This document shows positions 24,283-33,217 of a DNA stretch of 64,000 bases, piece after piece (the stretch's first letter is position 1; each line of letters opens with the position of its first letter). The notes beneath the pieces were generated by a model. The model saw nothing but the letters and a program-made list of their open reading frames with translations. It did not search any database and had not been told where the DNA came from. The position numbers were made by a program, and so were the translations under genes. Source of the stretch: Candidatus Bipolaricaulota bacterium. Its GTDB lineage: Bacteria; Bipolaricaulota; Bipolaricaulia; UBA7950; UBA9294. The stretch is from NCBI GenBank assembly GCA_028277345.1, contig JANQGM010000025.1:1-64000 (forward strand), in the 5' to 3' direction.

Positions 24283-25746
24283 CTAGCCGAGATTCTCGGC
24301 GAGCGTGGCCTCGAGGTCGGATGCCTTGATGCGGGTCTGCGACGTTGTATCGCGATCCCGCACGGTCACGGTGCCATCCTCGATCGTCTGATGATCGACA
24401 GTGATGCAGAATGGCGTCCCGGATTCATCCTGGCGGCGATAGCGTTTCCCAATCGATCCCTTCTCGTCATAGAACACGTTCCAGCGCTTCTTCAACGATC
24501 GATAGAGATCGGCCGCGAACTCGGGCTGGCCGTCCTTTTTGACCAGGGGGAAGATGGCCGCCTTCAGCGGCGCCAAGCGAGGGTGAAGGCGCAGGACGAC
24601 GCGTTCTTGCGGAACGCCCTTTTCATCCGGGATCGCATCCTCATCATAGGCCTCGCAGAGGAAAGCGAGCGTCGTGCGATCGGCGCCTGCCGAGGGTTCG
24701 ATGACATGGGGCACGTACTTTGTTTGCGTCGAATCGTCGAAGTACGACAGATCCTTGCCGCTTCCCGGATGCACAGGCTGGCCGTGTTCGTTGCGTTCGA
24801 CGACCAACTCGTCGCCCTCTCGAATCAGCTTTCCCTCCATGTGGCTGCGAAGGTCGAAATCGCTGCGATGAGAGACGCCTTCCAGCTCGCCGAATTCACC
24901 GGCTTCAAGGAACGGGAACGCGTACTCGATGTCCGCGGTTCCGCAACTGTAGTGGGCGCGCTCATCAGGGCCGTGCTCGCGGAGCTGCAGCTTCTCCGAC
25001 TGCAGGCCCAAGGAGACGTACCAGGCCACGCGCTTGTCGCGCCAATAGGAATACCAATCCTGAGATGAATCCGGGGAACAGAAGAATTCGATCTCCATTT
25101 GTTCGAACTCGCGGGAGCGGAAGGTGAAGTTTCGAGGGGTGATCTCGTTGCGGAACGACTTTCCGATTTGCGCAATCCCGAAGGGAACCTTCGAGCGAGA
25201 AGTGGTGAGGACGTTCTTGAAGTTGACGAAAATCCCCTGTGCCGTTTCCGGACGCAAGTAGGCTTCGGCATCCAAGTTGATCAAGGCGCCAACGTACGTC
25301 TTGAACATCAAGTTGAACTCTCGTGGCTCGGTCAACTCGCAGTCCGCGTGTTCGCCCGGGCACTTGCTCGGCTTTCGGGGGCATTGGCTGTCCTGCACAT
25401 GGTCGGCGCGGAATCGCGCCTTGCACGTCTTGCAGTCGACGAACTCATCGGAGAACAAGTCGTAGTGCCCGCTCGCTTTCCACACCTGCGGATGCATGAT
25501 GATGCTGCTGTCCAACCCGACCATCGAATACGACGCCGGAGCCCCGTCCGGAGGGGTCGTATCGTCGTGACCAGAGACCATATCCCGCCACCACGCGTCC
25601 TTGACGTTCCGCTTCAACTCAACGCCAAGAGGACCGTAATCCCAGAAACCACCGATACCGCCGTAGATCTCGCTCGATTGAAAGATGAATCCGCGTCGCT
25701 TACAGAGGGCGACGATTTTGTCCATGGTCGTGTTCTTGCTACTCAT
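24283..25746 (-). CDS. glyS: Glycyl-tRNA synthetase, dimeric (archaeal/eukaryotic) type
   Basis: 487-residue class II synthetase. FIFQSSEIYGGIGGFWDYGP is the N-terminal hallmark, CKTCKARFRAD with a second Cys pair forms a zinc-like insertion, and motif 2 is FRNEITPRNFTFRSREFEQ. The C-terminal anticodon-binding domain contains VPQERVVLRLHPRLAPLKAA and RYRRQDESGTPFCITVD. The start at 25746 has AGGAGGCTGCC upstream. This single-subunit enzyme replaces the bacterial alpha2beta2 type. Confidence 0.95.
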   Translation of the reverse strand: MSSKNTTMDKIVALCKRRGFIFQSSEIYGGIGGFWDYGPLGVELKRNVKDAWWRDMVSGHDDTTPPDGAPASYSMVGLDSSIIMHPQVWKASGHYDLFSDEFVDCKTCKARFRADHVQDSQCPRKPSKCPGEHADCELTEPREFNLMFKTYVGALINLDAEAYLRPETAQGIFVNFKNVLTTSRSKVPFGIAQIGKSFRNEITPRNFTFRSREFEQMEIEFFCSPDSSQDWYSYWRDKRVAWYVSLGLQSEKLQLREHGPDERAHYSCGTADIEYAFPFLEAGEFGELEGVSHRSDFDLRSHMEGKLIREGDELVVERNEHGQPVHPGSGKDLSYFDDSTQTKYVPHVIEPSAGADRTTLAFLCEAYDEDAIPDEKGVPQERVVLRLHPRLAPLKAAIFPLVKKDGQPEFAADLYRSLKKRWNVFYDEKGSIGKRYRRQDESGTPFCITVDHQTIEDGTVTVRDRDTTSQTRIKASDLEATLAENLG

Positions 25747-25870
25747 GGCAGCCTCCTTGATGAGATCTACGGCCAATGCATCGGCATCGGCACTTGAAGT
25801 CGCATTATACCGAACCTCTGGGCTGAGGGCCGGACATTGGACCATGGATTACCCTGTGAAAGGAGGCGTC

Positions 25871-26340
25871 TCAATCCTCAATGACAAAGGGTACGAAGCC
25901 GAGACTTCGGTAGAGGTTCTGGGCGGGCGTGTTCCCGTCCGTGACGATGAGCGCGAGCGGTGTATCTCCAGCATCGAGCAGCCGGTTGATGGCGGTTTGC
26001 AGCACGAAGCGGCCCATGCCCTGTCCTTTGTTCTCGGGCCGCGTCATCATGAAGACGACGAAGGGAGACTGGGTGGGCACGTACCAGCTGATCAAACAGG
26101 CGGAGCGGATGAATTCGCCTTCCCGAATCAGCAGAGAAGCTTCAGGAAGGAAGCATCCGTAGTCTCCGGCAAAGGTCTTGGCGATCTCCGCTTGGGCGTC
26201 AGAGAAGGTCTCCCCGTCGTCATCGATCGTCCCGCGATAGGCGGCGTGGAGCGAGATGACAGATCATGAGAATGGTTTGACTCGCTAGACACACACAGCT
26301 CTGATTCCCAAGGACTCATAGAACGCAAACCCAACAACAA
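25871..26340 (-). pseudogene. Decayed GNAT acetyltransferase (second copy of the gene at 27903-28400)
   Basis: From about 26260 down to the stop at 25871 the frame reads HAAYRGTIDDDGETFSDAQ... through to LYRSLGFVPFVIED, clearly the same protein as the intact copy 2 kb away. No start codon lies in this frame. Near 26265 a one-base deletion relative to the intact copy shifts the frame; the upstream part may continue in the next frame (SESNHSHDL aligns with RLEDAEDL). I judge it inactive. It lies upstream of glyS on the same strand. Confidence 0.75.
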
Positions 26341-26437
26341 CTACCGTAGTTGACTGAATTGCTTGGAATCGAGATTCAAGCTTGCTTGACAGCTGAGAAG
26401 TCTGAGCAAATGCACGCAGTTCTTCAAAATGGAGGAA
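26285..26437 (-). pseudogene. Open stretch without start, possible gene remnant
   Basis: A stop-to-stop frame of about 50 codons reads ...QLSSKLESRFQAIQSTT then VVVVGFAFYESLGIRAVCV. The ending AFYESLGI resembles the C-terminal FYxSLGF strand of acetyltransferase or glyoxalase folds. There is no start codon. It directly precedes the decayed GNAT gene. Low confidence; it may simply be chance. The remaining bases to 26561 contain nothing I can support. Confidence 0.25.
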
Positions 26438-26561
26438 CTACTGAGAGTCTATGGATGTAACTATGAATGGATGGCGTAAGCATTAAACGGGGCACAAACG
26501 AGTTTCCTGATGAAGTAAATCTTCAGTATTGCTCTTGTCCGAAGCTAAAGGTATAGCAACA

Positions 26562-26717
26562 CTAGGGATCAGTTTTAGCAACGAGGATTACTTCATCTAG
26601 TTGATCAAGCATCTCGGTAATTCGAAGACACAGCAACGTTCCATTGAAGTTTGATTGAACCTCAGCAGCGATCTGGCGCAGCAAAGACAGTTGCTCAAGA
26701 TTCAAGGTCATGGTCAT
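26562..26717 (-). CDS. Hypothetical 51-residue protein
   Basis: A small frame opening MTMTLNLEQLSLLRQIAAEV and ending in LDEVILVAKTDP, mostly amphipathic helix by eye. Its start overlaps the end of the 105-residue gene by 23 bases, as in a translationally coupled pair. No recognised domain. Composition is AT-richer than the surroundings. It could be the small partner of a two-gene module. Confidence 0.45.
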   Translation of the reverse strand: MTMTLNLEQLSLLRQIAAEVQSNFNGTLLCLRITEMLDQLDEVILVAKTDP

Positions 26718-27012
26718 TCACCGAAGACGCTTCTGTTGGAGAAGTGTCCGCGTACCTTTTCTGCACCAATTGCCGAAAGAGAGAAACCAGGGTCGCCTTC
26801 TTCGGAATGAAGGCAGCTAAACGGCCTATAAAAGTAGCAGCTTCATGGAGCAGTTTGGCTAGATCTCTCGCTGTTGGAATCCGAAGATGAAAGGCATGGT
26901 GCTCTTTCGTTGTCATTTCTTCCCGCGAACTTGACATGAGACGACCTAGTTCATCGTACTCATTGCCAAGCCTAACTTTGTAAATCTCTTTGGAGCCCCT
27001 TCTTTGATACAT
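26695..27012 (-). CDS. Hypothetical 105-residue protein of the accessory patch
   Basis: It starts at ATG 27012 behind GGAGG (nine bases) with MYQRRGSKEIYKVRLGNEYD. A basic N-terminal strand region is followed by a longer helical region (ARDLAKLLHEAATFIGRLAA) and a basic segment KKATLVSLFRQLVQKRYAD. No known family. A good promoter lies about 110 bases upstream, and the leader between has nested inverted repeats (GTGGGA/TCCCAC and GGGAC/GTCCC). It is divergent from the ribbon-helix-helix gene. Confidence 0.5.
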   Translation of the reverse strand: MYQRRGSKEIYKVRLGNEYDELGRLMSSSREEMTTKEHHAFHLRIPTARDLAKLLHEAATFIGRLAAFIPKKATLVSLFRQLVQKRYADTSPTEASSVNDHDLES

Positions 27013-27313
27013 TCCTTGGTACCTCCCGGAGCGGGCCTTTTCTTGTAAGGCGCCCCTTTGAGGTGGGATGCATTTTTCTCGAAGGGACGCTTTGTGTCCC
27101 ACTCACATAGATCTTCTCATGATACAGATTCTCGCAGAATTGTCAAGCTAATCGAAGACATAATTCGAATACAAAATAGAATACCTAATAGAAGAATGTC
27201 ACATCAATAACCTATGACGAATGTCTGTCCTTTCACTGGGGGTCAAAAGCCTCTTGCGTGAATGCTTATTCAGTACTACAATTTACTATTAGTTGACGCA
27301 AAGGGGGATTGCT
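27013..27313. promoter_or_regulatory. Divergent promoter region of the accessory patch
   Basis: 301 bases without a gene. Minus-strand promoter: TTGACA (27146-27141), a 16-base spacer, TATCAT (27124-27119), facing the 105-residue gene. Plus-strand promoter: TTGCGT (27254-27259), a 17-base spacer, TACAAT (27277-27282), facing the ribbon-helix-helix gene at 27314. The region is markedly AT-rich compared with flanking DNA, a sign of foreign origin or a regulatory spacer. Confidence 0.6.
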
Positions 27314-27721
27314 ATGGAACCAGTCAAAGGAGACGATTTCGGGGCAGAAGATGAGGAGGAGTATGAGACCGATGTTACATCTACCGCTGGAGAACAGATT
27401 TCAAAATCGAAGATAGGTAAGAATACAAAAAAGCTTCTAGATCAACTGCTTGTTGAGATTCAAGCAGAGAACCTTCCTAGGAGAAATGCGGGTTTATTTA
27501 GAAGGGAACCCGCTAATAACGTCGTGACGATTCGTTTAACGGATACGGATTATCGGCGCATTCAAGAAATGAAAGAGTTGATCGGGGCGAAGACTATAAG
27601 TGAAGTTATTCTTCAAAGCCTTGCAACCTTCAGCGCTTTCGTATCTCGAGCTGAGAGGGGGTTGCCGATTCAAGTTGATCTAAAGGAAGGAAATCGGATT
27701 GCTCATCAAGGTGGTGGCTAG
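27314..27721 (+). CDS. Ribbon-helix-helix-like DNA-binding protein
   Basis: 135 residues. It has an acidic N-terminus (DDFGAEDEEEYETD) and a middle linker. The likely MetJ/Arc fold at about 79-125 has beta-strand NVVTIRLTDTDYRRIQEMK and helices SEVILQSLATFSAFVS. GGGGGATTGCT precedes ATG 27314; an in-frame TTG earlier is less likely. It has its own promoter and a strong terminator. It probably regulates itself and the divergent pair of small genes. Confidence 0.6.
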   Translation: MEPVKGDDFGAEDEEEYETDVTSTAGEQISKSKIGKNTKKLLDQLLVEIQAENLPRRNAGLFRREPANNVVTIRLTDTDYRRIQEMKELIGAKTISEVILQSLATFSAFVSRAERGLPIQVDLKEGNRIAHQGGG

Positions 27722-27747
27722 AGATTTCCAGGCTGCTTCCGCTGAAG

Positions 27748-27776
27748 GAGGGTTCACCAATTGGTGAGCCCTCTTT
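27748..27776 (+). terminator. Intrinsic terminator of the ribbon-helix-helix gene
   Basis: GAGGGTTCACC (27748-27758) pairs with GGTGAGCCCTC (27763-27773) with one G-T pair around an AATT loop, followed by TTT. It ends 52 bases after the stop codon. Confidence 0.75.
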
Positions 27777-27845
27777 GAGTTCCAAGACAAGGTAGGTCCT
27801 ATTCCGATCTGCTTAAGAGTTTCCCATTCGGACTCTAGTTGGCTT

Positions 27846-27902
27846 CTACACAAAGCCTAAACTCTGATAAAGTCGTTGTGCGGGGTATTGCCGTCGGTGA
27901 AG
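27846..27902 (-). pseudogene. Third GNAT 3-prime fragment
   Basis: These bases align with the last 55 or so bases of both GNAT copies. Translated on the minus strand they give TDGNTPHN and, after a one-base shift, LYQSLGFV followed by a stop. The fragment abuts the stop codon of the intact copy, so a tail of the gene was duplicated in tandem and then decayed. Closer to the decayed copy than to the intact one. Confidence 0.65.
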
Positions 27903-28400
27903 CTAGTCGTCTTTCACAGTCTCCATCGGGGTGAATCCTAGATTTCGATAGAGCTGCTGCGCGTGGAGGTTGCCATCGGTCACGATGAGAGAAAGCGTCG
28001 AGTGCCCCATATCAAGGAGCCGGTTGATGGCGGTCTGCAACAAGAAACGTCCTATCCCCCGTCCTTTGAACTCAGGCCGCGTCATCATGAAGACGACGAA
28101 GGGAGACTGGGTCGGCTCGTACCAGCTGATCAGGCAGGCGGAGAGGATGAATTCGCCCTCGCGAATGAGAAAGGATGCTTCGGGAAGAAACCGGCCGTAC
28201 GCTCCGGAGAAGGTCTTGGCGATCTCTGCCTGGGCATCCGCGAAGGTTTCGCCATCATCATCGATGGTTCCTCGATAGGCGGCATAGAGAAGGATGGCAA
28301 GATCCTCGGCATCCTCCAGGCGAACAGTATCGCAAGTCCATGAGGCACGAAGCTCTTGGCGGCTAAGCGACAGCGACATGGGGATCCGTTTAATTGGCAT
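27903..28400 (-). CDS. GNAT family N-acetyltransferase (intact copy)
   Basis: 165 residues. The N-terminal part contains VRLEDAEDLAILLYAAYRG. The acetyl-CoA site is in PEFKGRGIGRFLLQTAINRL (Q/RxxGxG/A motif) and the C-terminal strand is LYRNLGFTP. Substrate unknown. The start is two bases after the tex stop, with no clear ribosome site; an alternative ATG lies seven codons in. A decayed copy lies at 25871-26340 and a fragment just downstream. Confidence 0.85.
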   Translation of the reverse strand: MPIKRIPMSLSLSRQELRASWTCDTVRLEDAEDLAILLYAAYRGTIDDDGETFADAQAEIAKTFSGAYGRFLPEASFLIREGEFILSACLISWYEPTQSPFVVFMMTRPEFKGRGIGRFLLQTAINRLLDMGHSTLSLIVTDGNLHAQQLYRNLGFTPMETVKDD

Positions 28401-28401
28401 G

Positions 28402-30546
28402 TCAGGAATCGGGCTGCGTCTTCATGCTCAACCCAATGCGGCGGCGTTCGAGATCGACGTCAAGGACGGTGACGCGTACCTGCTGGCCGACCTTCACGAC
28501 AGTGGAGGGGTGTTCGACGAATCGATCGGCCAGTTGGCTGATGTGAACGAGCCCATCCTGATGAACGCCGATATCGACAAAGGCGCCGAAGTCAACGACG
28601 TTAGTGACCAGGCCGGGCAGTTTCATGCCGGGAGACAGATCCTTCATCTCATGAACGCCGTCGTCAAAGGAAAATGGCTCGAAGGTCTCGCGGGGGTCTC
28701 GCCCTGGCTTGGCGAGTTCCTCCAGAATGTCCGTTAGGGTCGGCAAGCCGACGGCGTCGGTGACATAGCGATTCATGTCGATGGACGCTCGGAGGTCCTG
28801 ACGATGCATGAGGTCTTCGACGGTACAGTTGAGGTCCTTTGCCATGCGGCGGACGATGGCGTAGCTCTCCGGATGAACGGCCGAGGCATCGAGGGGATCG
28901 TCGCCGTCTCGAATGCGGAGGAAGCCGGCGGCTTGTTCAAAAGCCTTGGGGCCGAGCCGTGGTACCTTCTTGATCTGTCCCCGGGTTCGATAGGGGCCGG
29001 CGTCCAGGCGATGGGCCACGATGTTCTCGGCCAACTTCGGACCCAGGCCGGAGACGTGGGAGAGCAACGGGGCACTCGCCGTATTCACATCCACGCCAAC
29101 GGCATTGACGCACTGCTCGATCACATCGTCCAACGATCGCTTGAGCAGTCCCTGATCGACATCGTGCTGGTACTGACCGACGCCAATCGACTTGGGATCG
29201 ATCTTGACCAACTCCGCCAAGGGGTCCATCAGCCGCCTGCCGATGGAGACGGCGCCTCGAACGGTGACATCTTGATCCGGGAACTCCTTGCGTGCGATCT
29301 CCGATGCGCTGTACACGGAAGCGCCGGATTCGCTGACCACAACGATAGAGATCGTCGAAGGAATGGCAAGCGACCGCACGAGAGATTCCGTTTCCCGACT
29401 GGCCGTGCCATTGCCGATGGCAATCGCTTCGATCGCATAGTCGCGAATGAGATCGAGAATCGACTGCCCGGCACGTGTGCGTTCCTGCTCGGATCCAGCG
29501 ATATAGACGACGGTATGGGTCAACAGGATGCCTTGGGCATCCAGGCAGACGACTTTGCAGCCCGTTCGATAGCCGGGATCGATGGCAAGCACGCGCTTTT
29601 CGCCCAAGGGTGGAGCTAGCAGCAGGTGTCTCAGGTTGTCGGCGAACACGCGGACGGCCTCACGGTCCGCCTTTTCGATGAGTTGAGTGCGTACTTCGTT
29701 CTCAATCGACGGCGCCATCAGACGTTTGTACCCATCGGCAACAGCCTCCGCGATGTGCGAGGAGGCGCGATTTCGGGATCGAACGAAGCGGCGCGAGAGC
29801 TTGGCAAGCGCGGCATCTTCCTCAGGGCGGACGGTCAGGCGGAGAATGCCCTCGCGTTCCGCGCGAAGGATGGCGTGAATGCGATGCGCGGGGGCTTTGG
29901 TGATGGGCTCACTCCACGCGAAGTAGTCGCGGTAGGCGGCGCCCTCCGCCTCCTTCCCCGCGATCACCGACGTCCGAAGCGTGCTGCGCTTCTCAAAGAG
30001 CGTGCGAATCTCAGTGCGGGCTTCGGATGACTCGTTGACGGACTCTGCCACGATGTCTCGCGCTCCGGCGAGTGCGGCAGCGACGTCCTCAACGCCGTTT
30101 TCGGGATCCACGAACGCACGTGCAGCGCCTTCGGGGTCCAGCCCATTCTCTTGCGCGATCAGTTGATCGGCCAGCGGTTCCAAGCCTCGCTCGCGTGCGA
30201 TCATGGCGCGCGTCCGCCGTTTCGGGCGGTAGGGGAGATAACGGTCTTCGAGTTCGGACAGGGAGGCGGCGTCTTGAATGGAGTGTCTCAACTCATCGGT
30301 AAGAAGATCTCTCTCGATGAGCGATGCAAAGATGGCGGCACGGCGTTCATCCAATTGACGCAGTTGATGGACGCGATCACGAATGGACGCGATGGTGACC
30401 TCATCGAGCGAGCCCGTTCTCTCCTTGCGGTAGCGTGAGATGAAGGGAACGGTCGCACCATCATCAAGAAGCTCAAGTGTCGCGCGAACTTGGCGAGGGG
30501 CGACCTTCAGCTCTGTGGCGATTGTTTCGAAGTGTTCGTTCAGCAT
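28402..30546 (-). CDS. tex: Tex family RNA-binding transcription accessory protein
   Basis: 714 residues. It has an N-terminal helical domain (HFETIATELKVAPRQVRATL, LDDGATVPFISRYRKE), a YqgF-like RNase H fold (VLAIDPGYRTGCKVVCLD), and tandem helix-hairpin-helix motifs (LGPKLAENIVAHR, VPRLGPKAFEQAAGFLRI). The C-terminal S1 domain is about 640-710 (GLVTNVVDFGAFVDIGVHQD). Tex associates with RNA polymerase and RNA and contributes to stress tolerance. Length is normal. Confidence 0.96.
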   Translation of the reverse strand: MLNEHFETIATELKVAPRQVRATLELLDDGATVPFISRYRKERTGSLDEVTIASIRDRVHQLRQLDERRAAIFASLIERDLLTDELRHSIQDAASLSELEDRYLPYRPKRRTRAMIARERGLEPLADQLIAQENGLDPEGAARAFVDPENGVEDVAAALAGARDIVAESVNESSEARTEIRTLFEKRSTLRTSVIAGKEAEGAAYRDYFAWSEPITKAPAHRIHAILRAEREGILRLTVRPEEDAALAKLSRRFVRSRNRASSHIAEAVADGYKRLMAPSIENEVRTQLIEKADREAVRVFADNLRHLLLAPPLGEKRVLAIDPGYRTGCKVVCLDAQGILLTHTVVYIAGSEQERTRAGQSILDLIRDYAIEAIAIGNGTASRETESLVRSLAIPSTISIVVVSESGASVYSASEIARKEFPDQDVTVRGAVSIGRRLMDPLAELVKIDPKSIGVGQYQHDVDQGLLKRSLDDVIEQCVNAVGVDVNTASAPLLSHVSGLGPKLAENIVAHRLDAGPYRTRGQIKKVPRLGPKAFEQAAGFLRIRDGDDPLDASAVHPESYAIVRRMAKDLNCTVEDLMHRQDLRASIDMNRYVTDAVGLPTLTDILEELAKPGRDPRETFEPFSFDDGVHEMKDLSPGMKLPGLVTNVVDFGAFVDIGVHQDGLVHISQLADRFVEHPSTVVKVGQQVRVTVLDVDLERRRIGLSMKTQPDS

Positions 30547-30651
30547 GCCCTCTCCTAGCGTTGGAAAACCTACGACCTGCCATGAACCGCGTCAAGCAGA
30601 TGAGAAGAAGCGGAAGGGAAACCCTCTGGCCTCCCTCCCAATGTGCTTCGC

Positions 30652-33099
30652 TTAAGGCGTCTTGAGATAGATGAGGTCCATCGTCAGCCCATTGCCTCCG
30701 GTTGGCGTGGCAATCGGATTGGCGACGTTGCCATTGCCGACATGATCGTAATAGGCGTAGATGAATGAAGGGTTGACCGTGAAGATGAGGCCAAGATCGT
30801 GTTCTGTAAAGGCAATCTGATACTCCTTGTAGATCTCGAACGCGGCGTCGTTGTCGAAGGTCGATACCCCGGCAGAGAGGAGTTCATCGATGCGCATCTC
30901 AATGTCATAGATGTCGTCGCCCGCTGCCGAGTAGTGCCAAAAGTGGAGGCCTCCATCGGAACGGTAAACGTTGGCGCCGCTGTGGGGCTCCGAACTGCCT
31001 CCCGAGCCAAGAAGAACCATTTGAATGGAGGAGCCGGTGAGCTTGTCGACCAGCTTGTTGAACTCAAGCGGCTGGAAGGTGACGTCGAGTCCGATGGCGC
31101 GCAGGTCATCAGTGATGATCAGGCAGATGGATTCCCGAATCGTATTGGGATTGGTATTGAACTCGATCTTCACGGGAGAGCCATCCTCAAAGTCGCGCCA
31201 CCCATCTTCATCTCGATCGATAATGCCGATTTCATCGAGCAACGCGGACGCCATGGCGTGGTTAAACTCGTACATGACGGCATCCTCTTCAGTCACAAGG
31301 CCGCCATAGTGAGTGCGTCCGGCGTAGAAGGGAGACAGGTAGCTGACCGGGCTCCACTGCGGCACAGCCAGGCCGTTATACACGTTTCGGATGATCGTCG
31401 TCTTGTCAATGGCGTGGGCAACGGCTTTGCGGAAACGCAAGTCGCGGAACAGGATCCGAAGGTTCTCATGCTCGCCTTCCGCCAATCCGTAGTCCTGGTT
31501 GATGCCGATCCACGAGGTTCCGAAGACGGGGACATCCGGCTTCACGAGGACGGAGAATCCCCTCTGCTCAGCATCTTCCTTGAGAATGGGCAAATCGGTA
31601 GCGCGAGGGGCGTAAGCATCCAATTCCAAATTGAGGAATTTCAATAGCGATATATCCTGGTTATCTATGGTCAGAATGACGTATCGATCCAAATAGGGAA
31701 GTTGCACGCCGTTTGGATCGACGTGGTAATAATAGGGGTTGCGCCGGAAGGTGACGCCTTGGCCGATGAAGTAGTTCTCGACGATGAAGGGCCCCATTCC
31801 AATGAGTTCGGAAGGATCCGTATCCAATGTCCAAGTAGAGTTAAACGTGCCGGAGGGGACATCGGGATTCAATTTGTGGACCGAATCCGCCAGGGCGTGT
31901 TTAGGCATGATGACGGATCCGAGGGCATTGAGAATCGGCCGGAAGGGCACGGACAGCGTCACACGAACGGTGTAATCATCGATTTTCTCGACCTGTGGAT
32001 AAGTGTCGTCGGGAAGTCGAAGGATGTCCCTTGCATTCGTGATTACGTCCTCGTTGTAATACAGATCATGGAAAGTAAACACAACATCGTCAGCTGTGAA
32101 CGGAGCGCCGTCCGACCACTGAAGTCCCTGCCGAAGGTGGAAAACGATTTCCCGGCCATCTTCGGAGATGTCCCAGGATTTGGCGAGCTCTGGGACGATG
32201 GCAGAGGTGGTGGGATCGTTGGTGACCATGCCCCGCATCATGATGTTGGTGTACTGGGTGGTGCTGTTTGCGTGTGCCGTGACCGAGTTCCACCCCTTGG
32301 GTTCAGAGATGGTGGAGGCGTAGAAGGTTCCGCCGCGAGTCCCGGGTTCCAGGTGAGCGTAGCTTGTGCCCTCTTCTCCCAAGGGAACGACGAGGAAGTC
32401 GGTTTGGTCAAGCGCTTCGGGATCGACGCTCTGAGCGCTGTCGTCGTCGCCCGCGAGGAATTCAAGGGTCAGGATTGCGTTGGCCTCGGCTTCGTGATTT
32501 CTCCACCCACGAGCCATTTCTGCTGTGGCCTGGATCGTTCCAACTACGATGTAAGAACCCGCAGGAAGTGTGGCCACCTGAACGCCGGAATCCGTCAATT
32601 CGATGCGTCCGGGAGCCTGAAGGGTGTGACTGAATCGTTTGGACACCGTGCGCGCATTGAGTTCCAATCCCGCGACAGGCAAGTAAGTCGCGGCATCCAA
32701 GACGGCGGCGGAGGCTCGAACCATAACGTCTCCGGCTCCACCATCGATCCGAAGGAATCCGGAAAGCTCGGCAAAGAGGGCGACCTTGATGGAGGACTGG
32801 GCCGTGAAAGCACGCTCGAAGTGTAGCTGCTTTTCTCCCCGGGACGTCTCTCCCCAGAAGGGGCTGTCTTGGTTGGCGACCACCCGAAGGCGGCCTGAAG
32901 CGATCAAGTCGTCCGATGATGCGTCTGCTTGGCAGACGGGAACGTCTCCTTGTGAAATGCACGGACCTTCGTCGGCGGTCCATGGGGTGTCATAGATGAC
33001 AGGTTGGCTTGCTGCGCTGTGGGTCATGATGAGCATGAGTCCCAACGCCACCAACGTCCATTCGAATCTTCCCCTTCGCTCTCTTCGTGCGTGGTGCAT
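30652..33099 (-). CDS. Peptide-type ABC substrate-binding protein with extra N-terminal domain
   Basis: 815 residues, secreted (signal peptide ends near HSAASQ). Residues about 30-235 form a beta-rich domain of unknown type, and about 260-815 form a family 5 solute-binding fold (LAKSWDISEDGREIVFHLRQ, GLQWSDGAPFTADDVVFTF, DLRFRKAVAHAIDKT). An insertion near residue 660 reads DRDEDGWRDFEDG, a calcium-binding-like loop. No permease or ATPase genes are adjacent, so transport partners must lie elsewhere. GGGAGGGACGC precedes ATG. Confidence 0.88.
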   Translation of the reverse strand: MHHARRERRGRFEWTLVALGLMLIMTHSAASQPVIYDTPWTADEGPCISQGDVPVCQADASSDDLIASGRLRVVANQDSPFWGETSRGEKQLHFERAFTAQSSIKVALFAELSGFLRIDGGAGDVMVRASAAVLDAATYLPVAGLELNARTVSKRFSHTLQAPGRIELTDSGVQVATLPAGSYIVVGTIQATAEMARGWRNHEAEANAILTLEFLAGDDDSAQSVDPEALDQTDFLVVPLGEEGTSYAHLEPGTRGGTFYASTISEPKGWNSVTAHANSTTQYTNIMMRGMVTNDPTTSAIVPELAKSWDISEDGREIVFHLRQGLQWSDGAPFTADDVVFTFHDLYYNEDVITNARDILRLPDDTYPQVEKIDDYTVRVTLSVPFRPILNALGSVIMPKHALADSVHKLNPDVPSGTFNSTWTLDTDPSELIGMGPFIVENYFIGQGVTFRRNPYYYHVDPNGVQLPYLDRYVILTIDNQDISLLKFLNLELDAYAPRATDLPILKEDAEQRGFSVLVKPDVPVFGTSWIGINQDYGLAEGEHENLRILFRDLRFRKAVAHAIDKTTIIRNVYNGLAVPQWSPVSYLSPFYAGRTHYGGLVTEEDAVMYEFNHAMASALLDEIGIIDRDEDGWRDFEDGSPVKIEFNTNPNTIRESICLIITDDLRAIGLDVTFQPLEFNKLVDKLTGSSIQMVLLGSGGSSEPHSGANVYRSDGGLHFWHYSAAGDDIYDIEMRIDELLSAGVSTFDNDAAFEIYKEYQIAFTEHDLGLIFTVNPSFIYAYYDHVGNGNVANPIATPTGGNGLTMDLIYLKTP

Positions 33100-33217
33100 G
33101 CGTCCCTCCCCGATGACACCGGAACGATGTCAATGCAGCGGCATGGTATTGTGGATAAGAATCTATCTTCGCTGATTTCTCGGCGAGAGCCAAAAGCATG
33201 CGGATGTGGCGCCGTCT

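Noticed and set aside
33151-33159. A perfect TGTGGATAA DnaA box near the promoter of the substrate-binding protein gene.
   Set aside because: Single isolated copy of a nine-base site; expected by chance and not near AT-rich trios.
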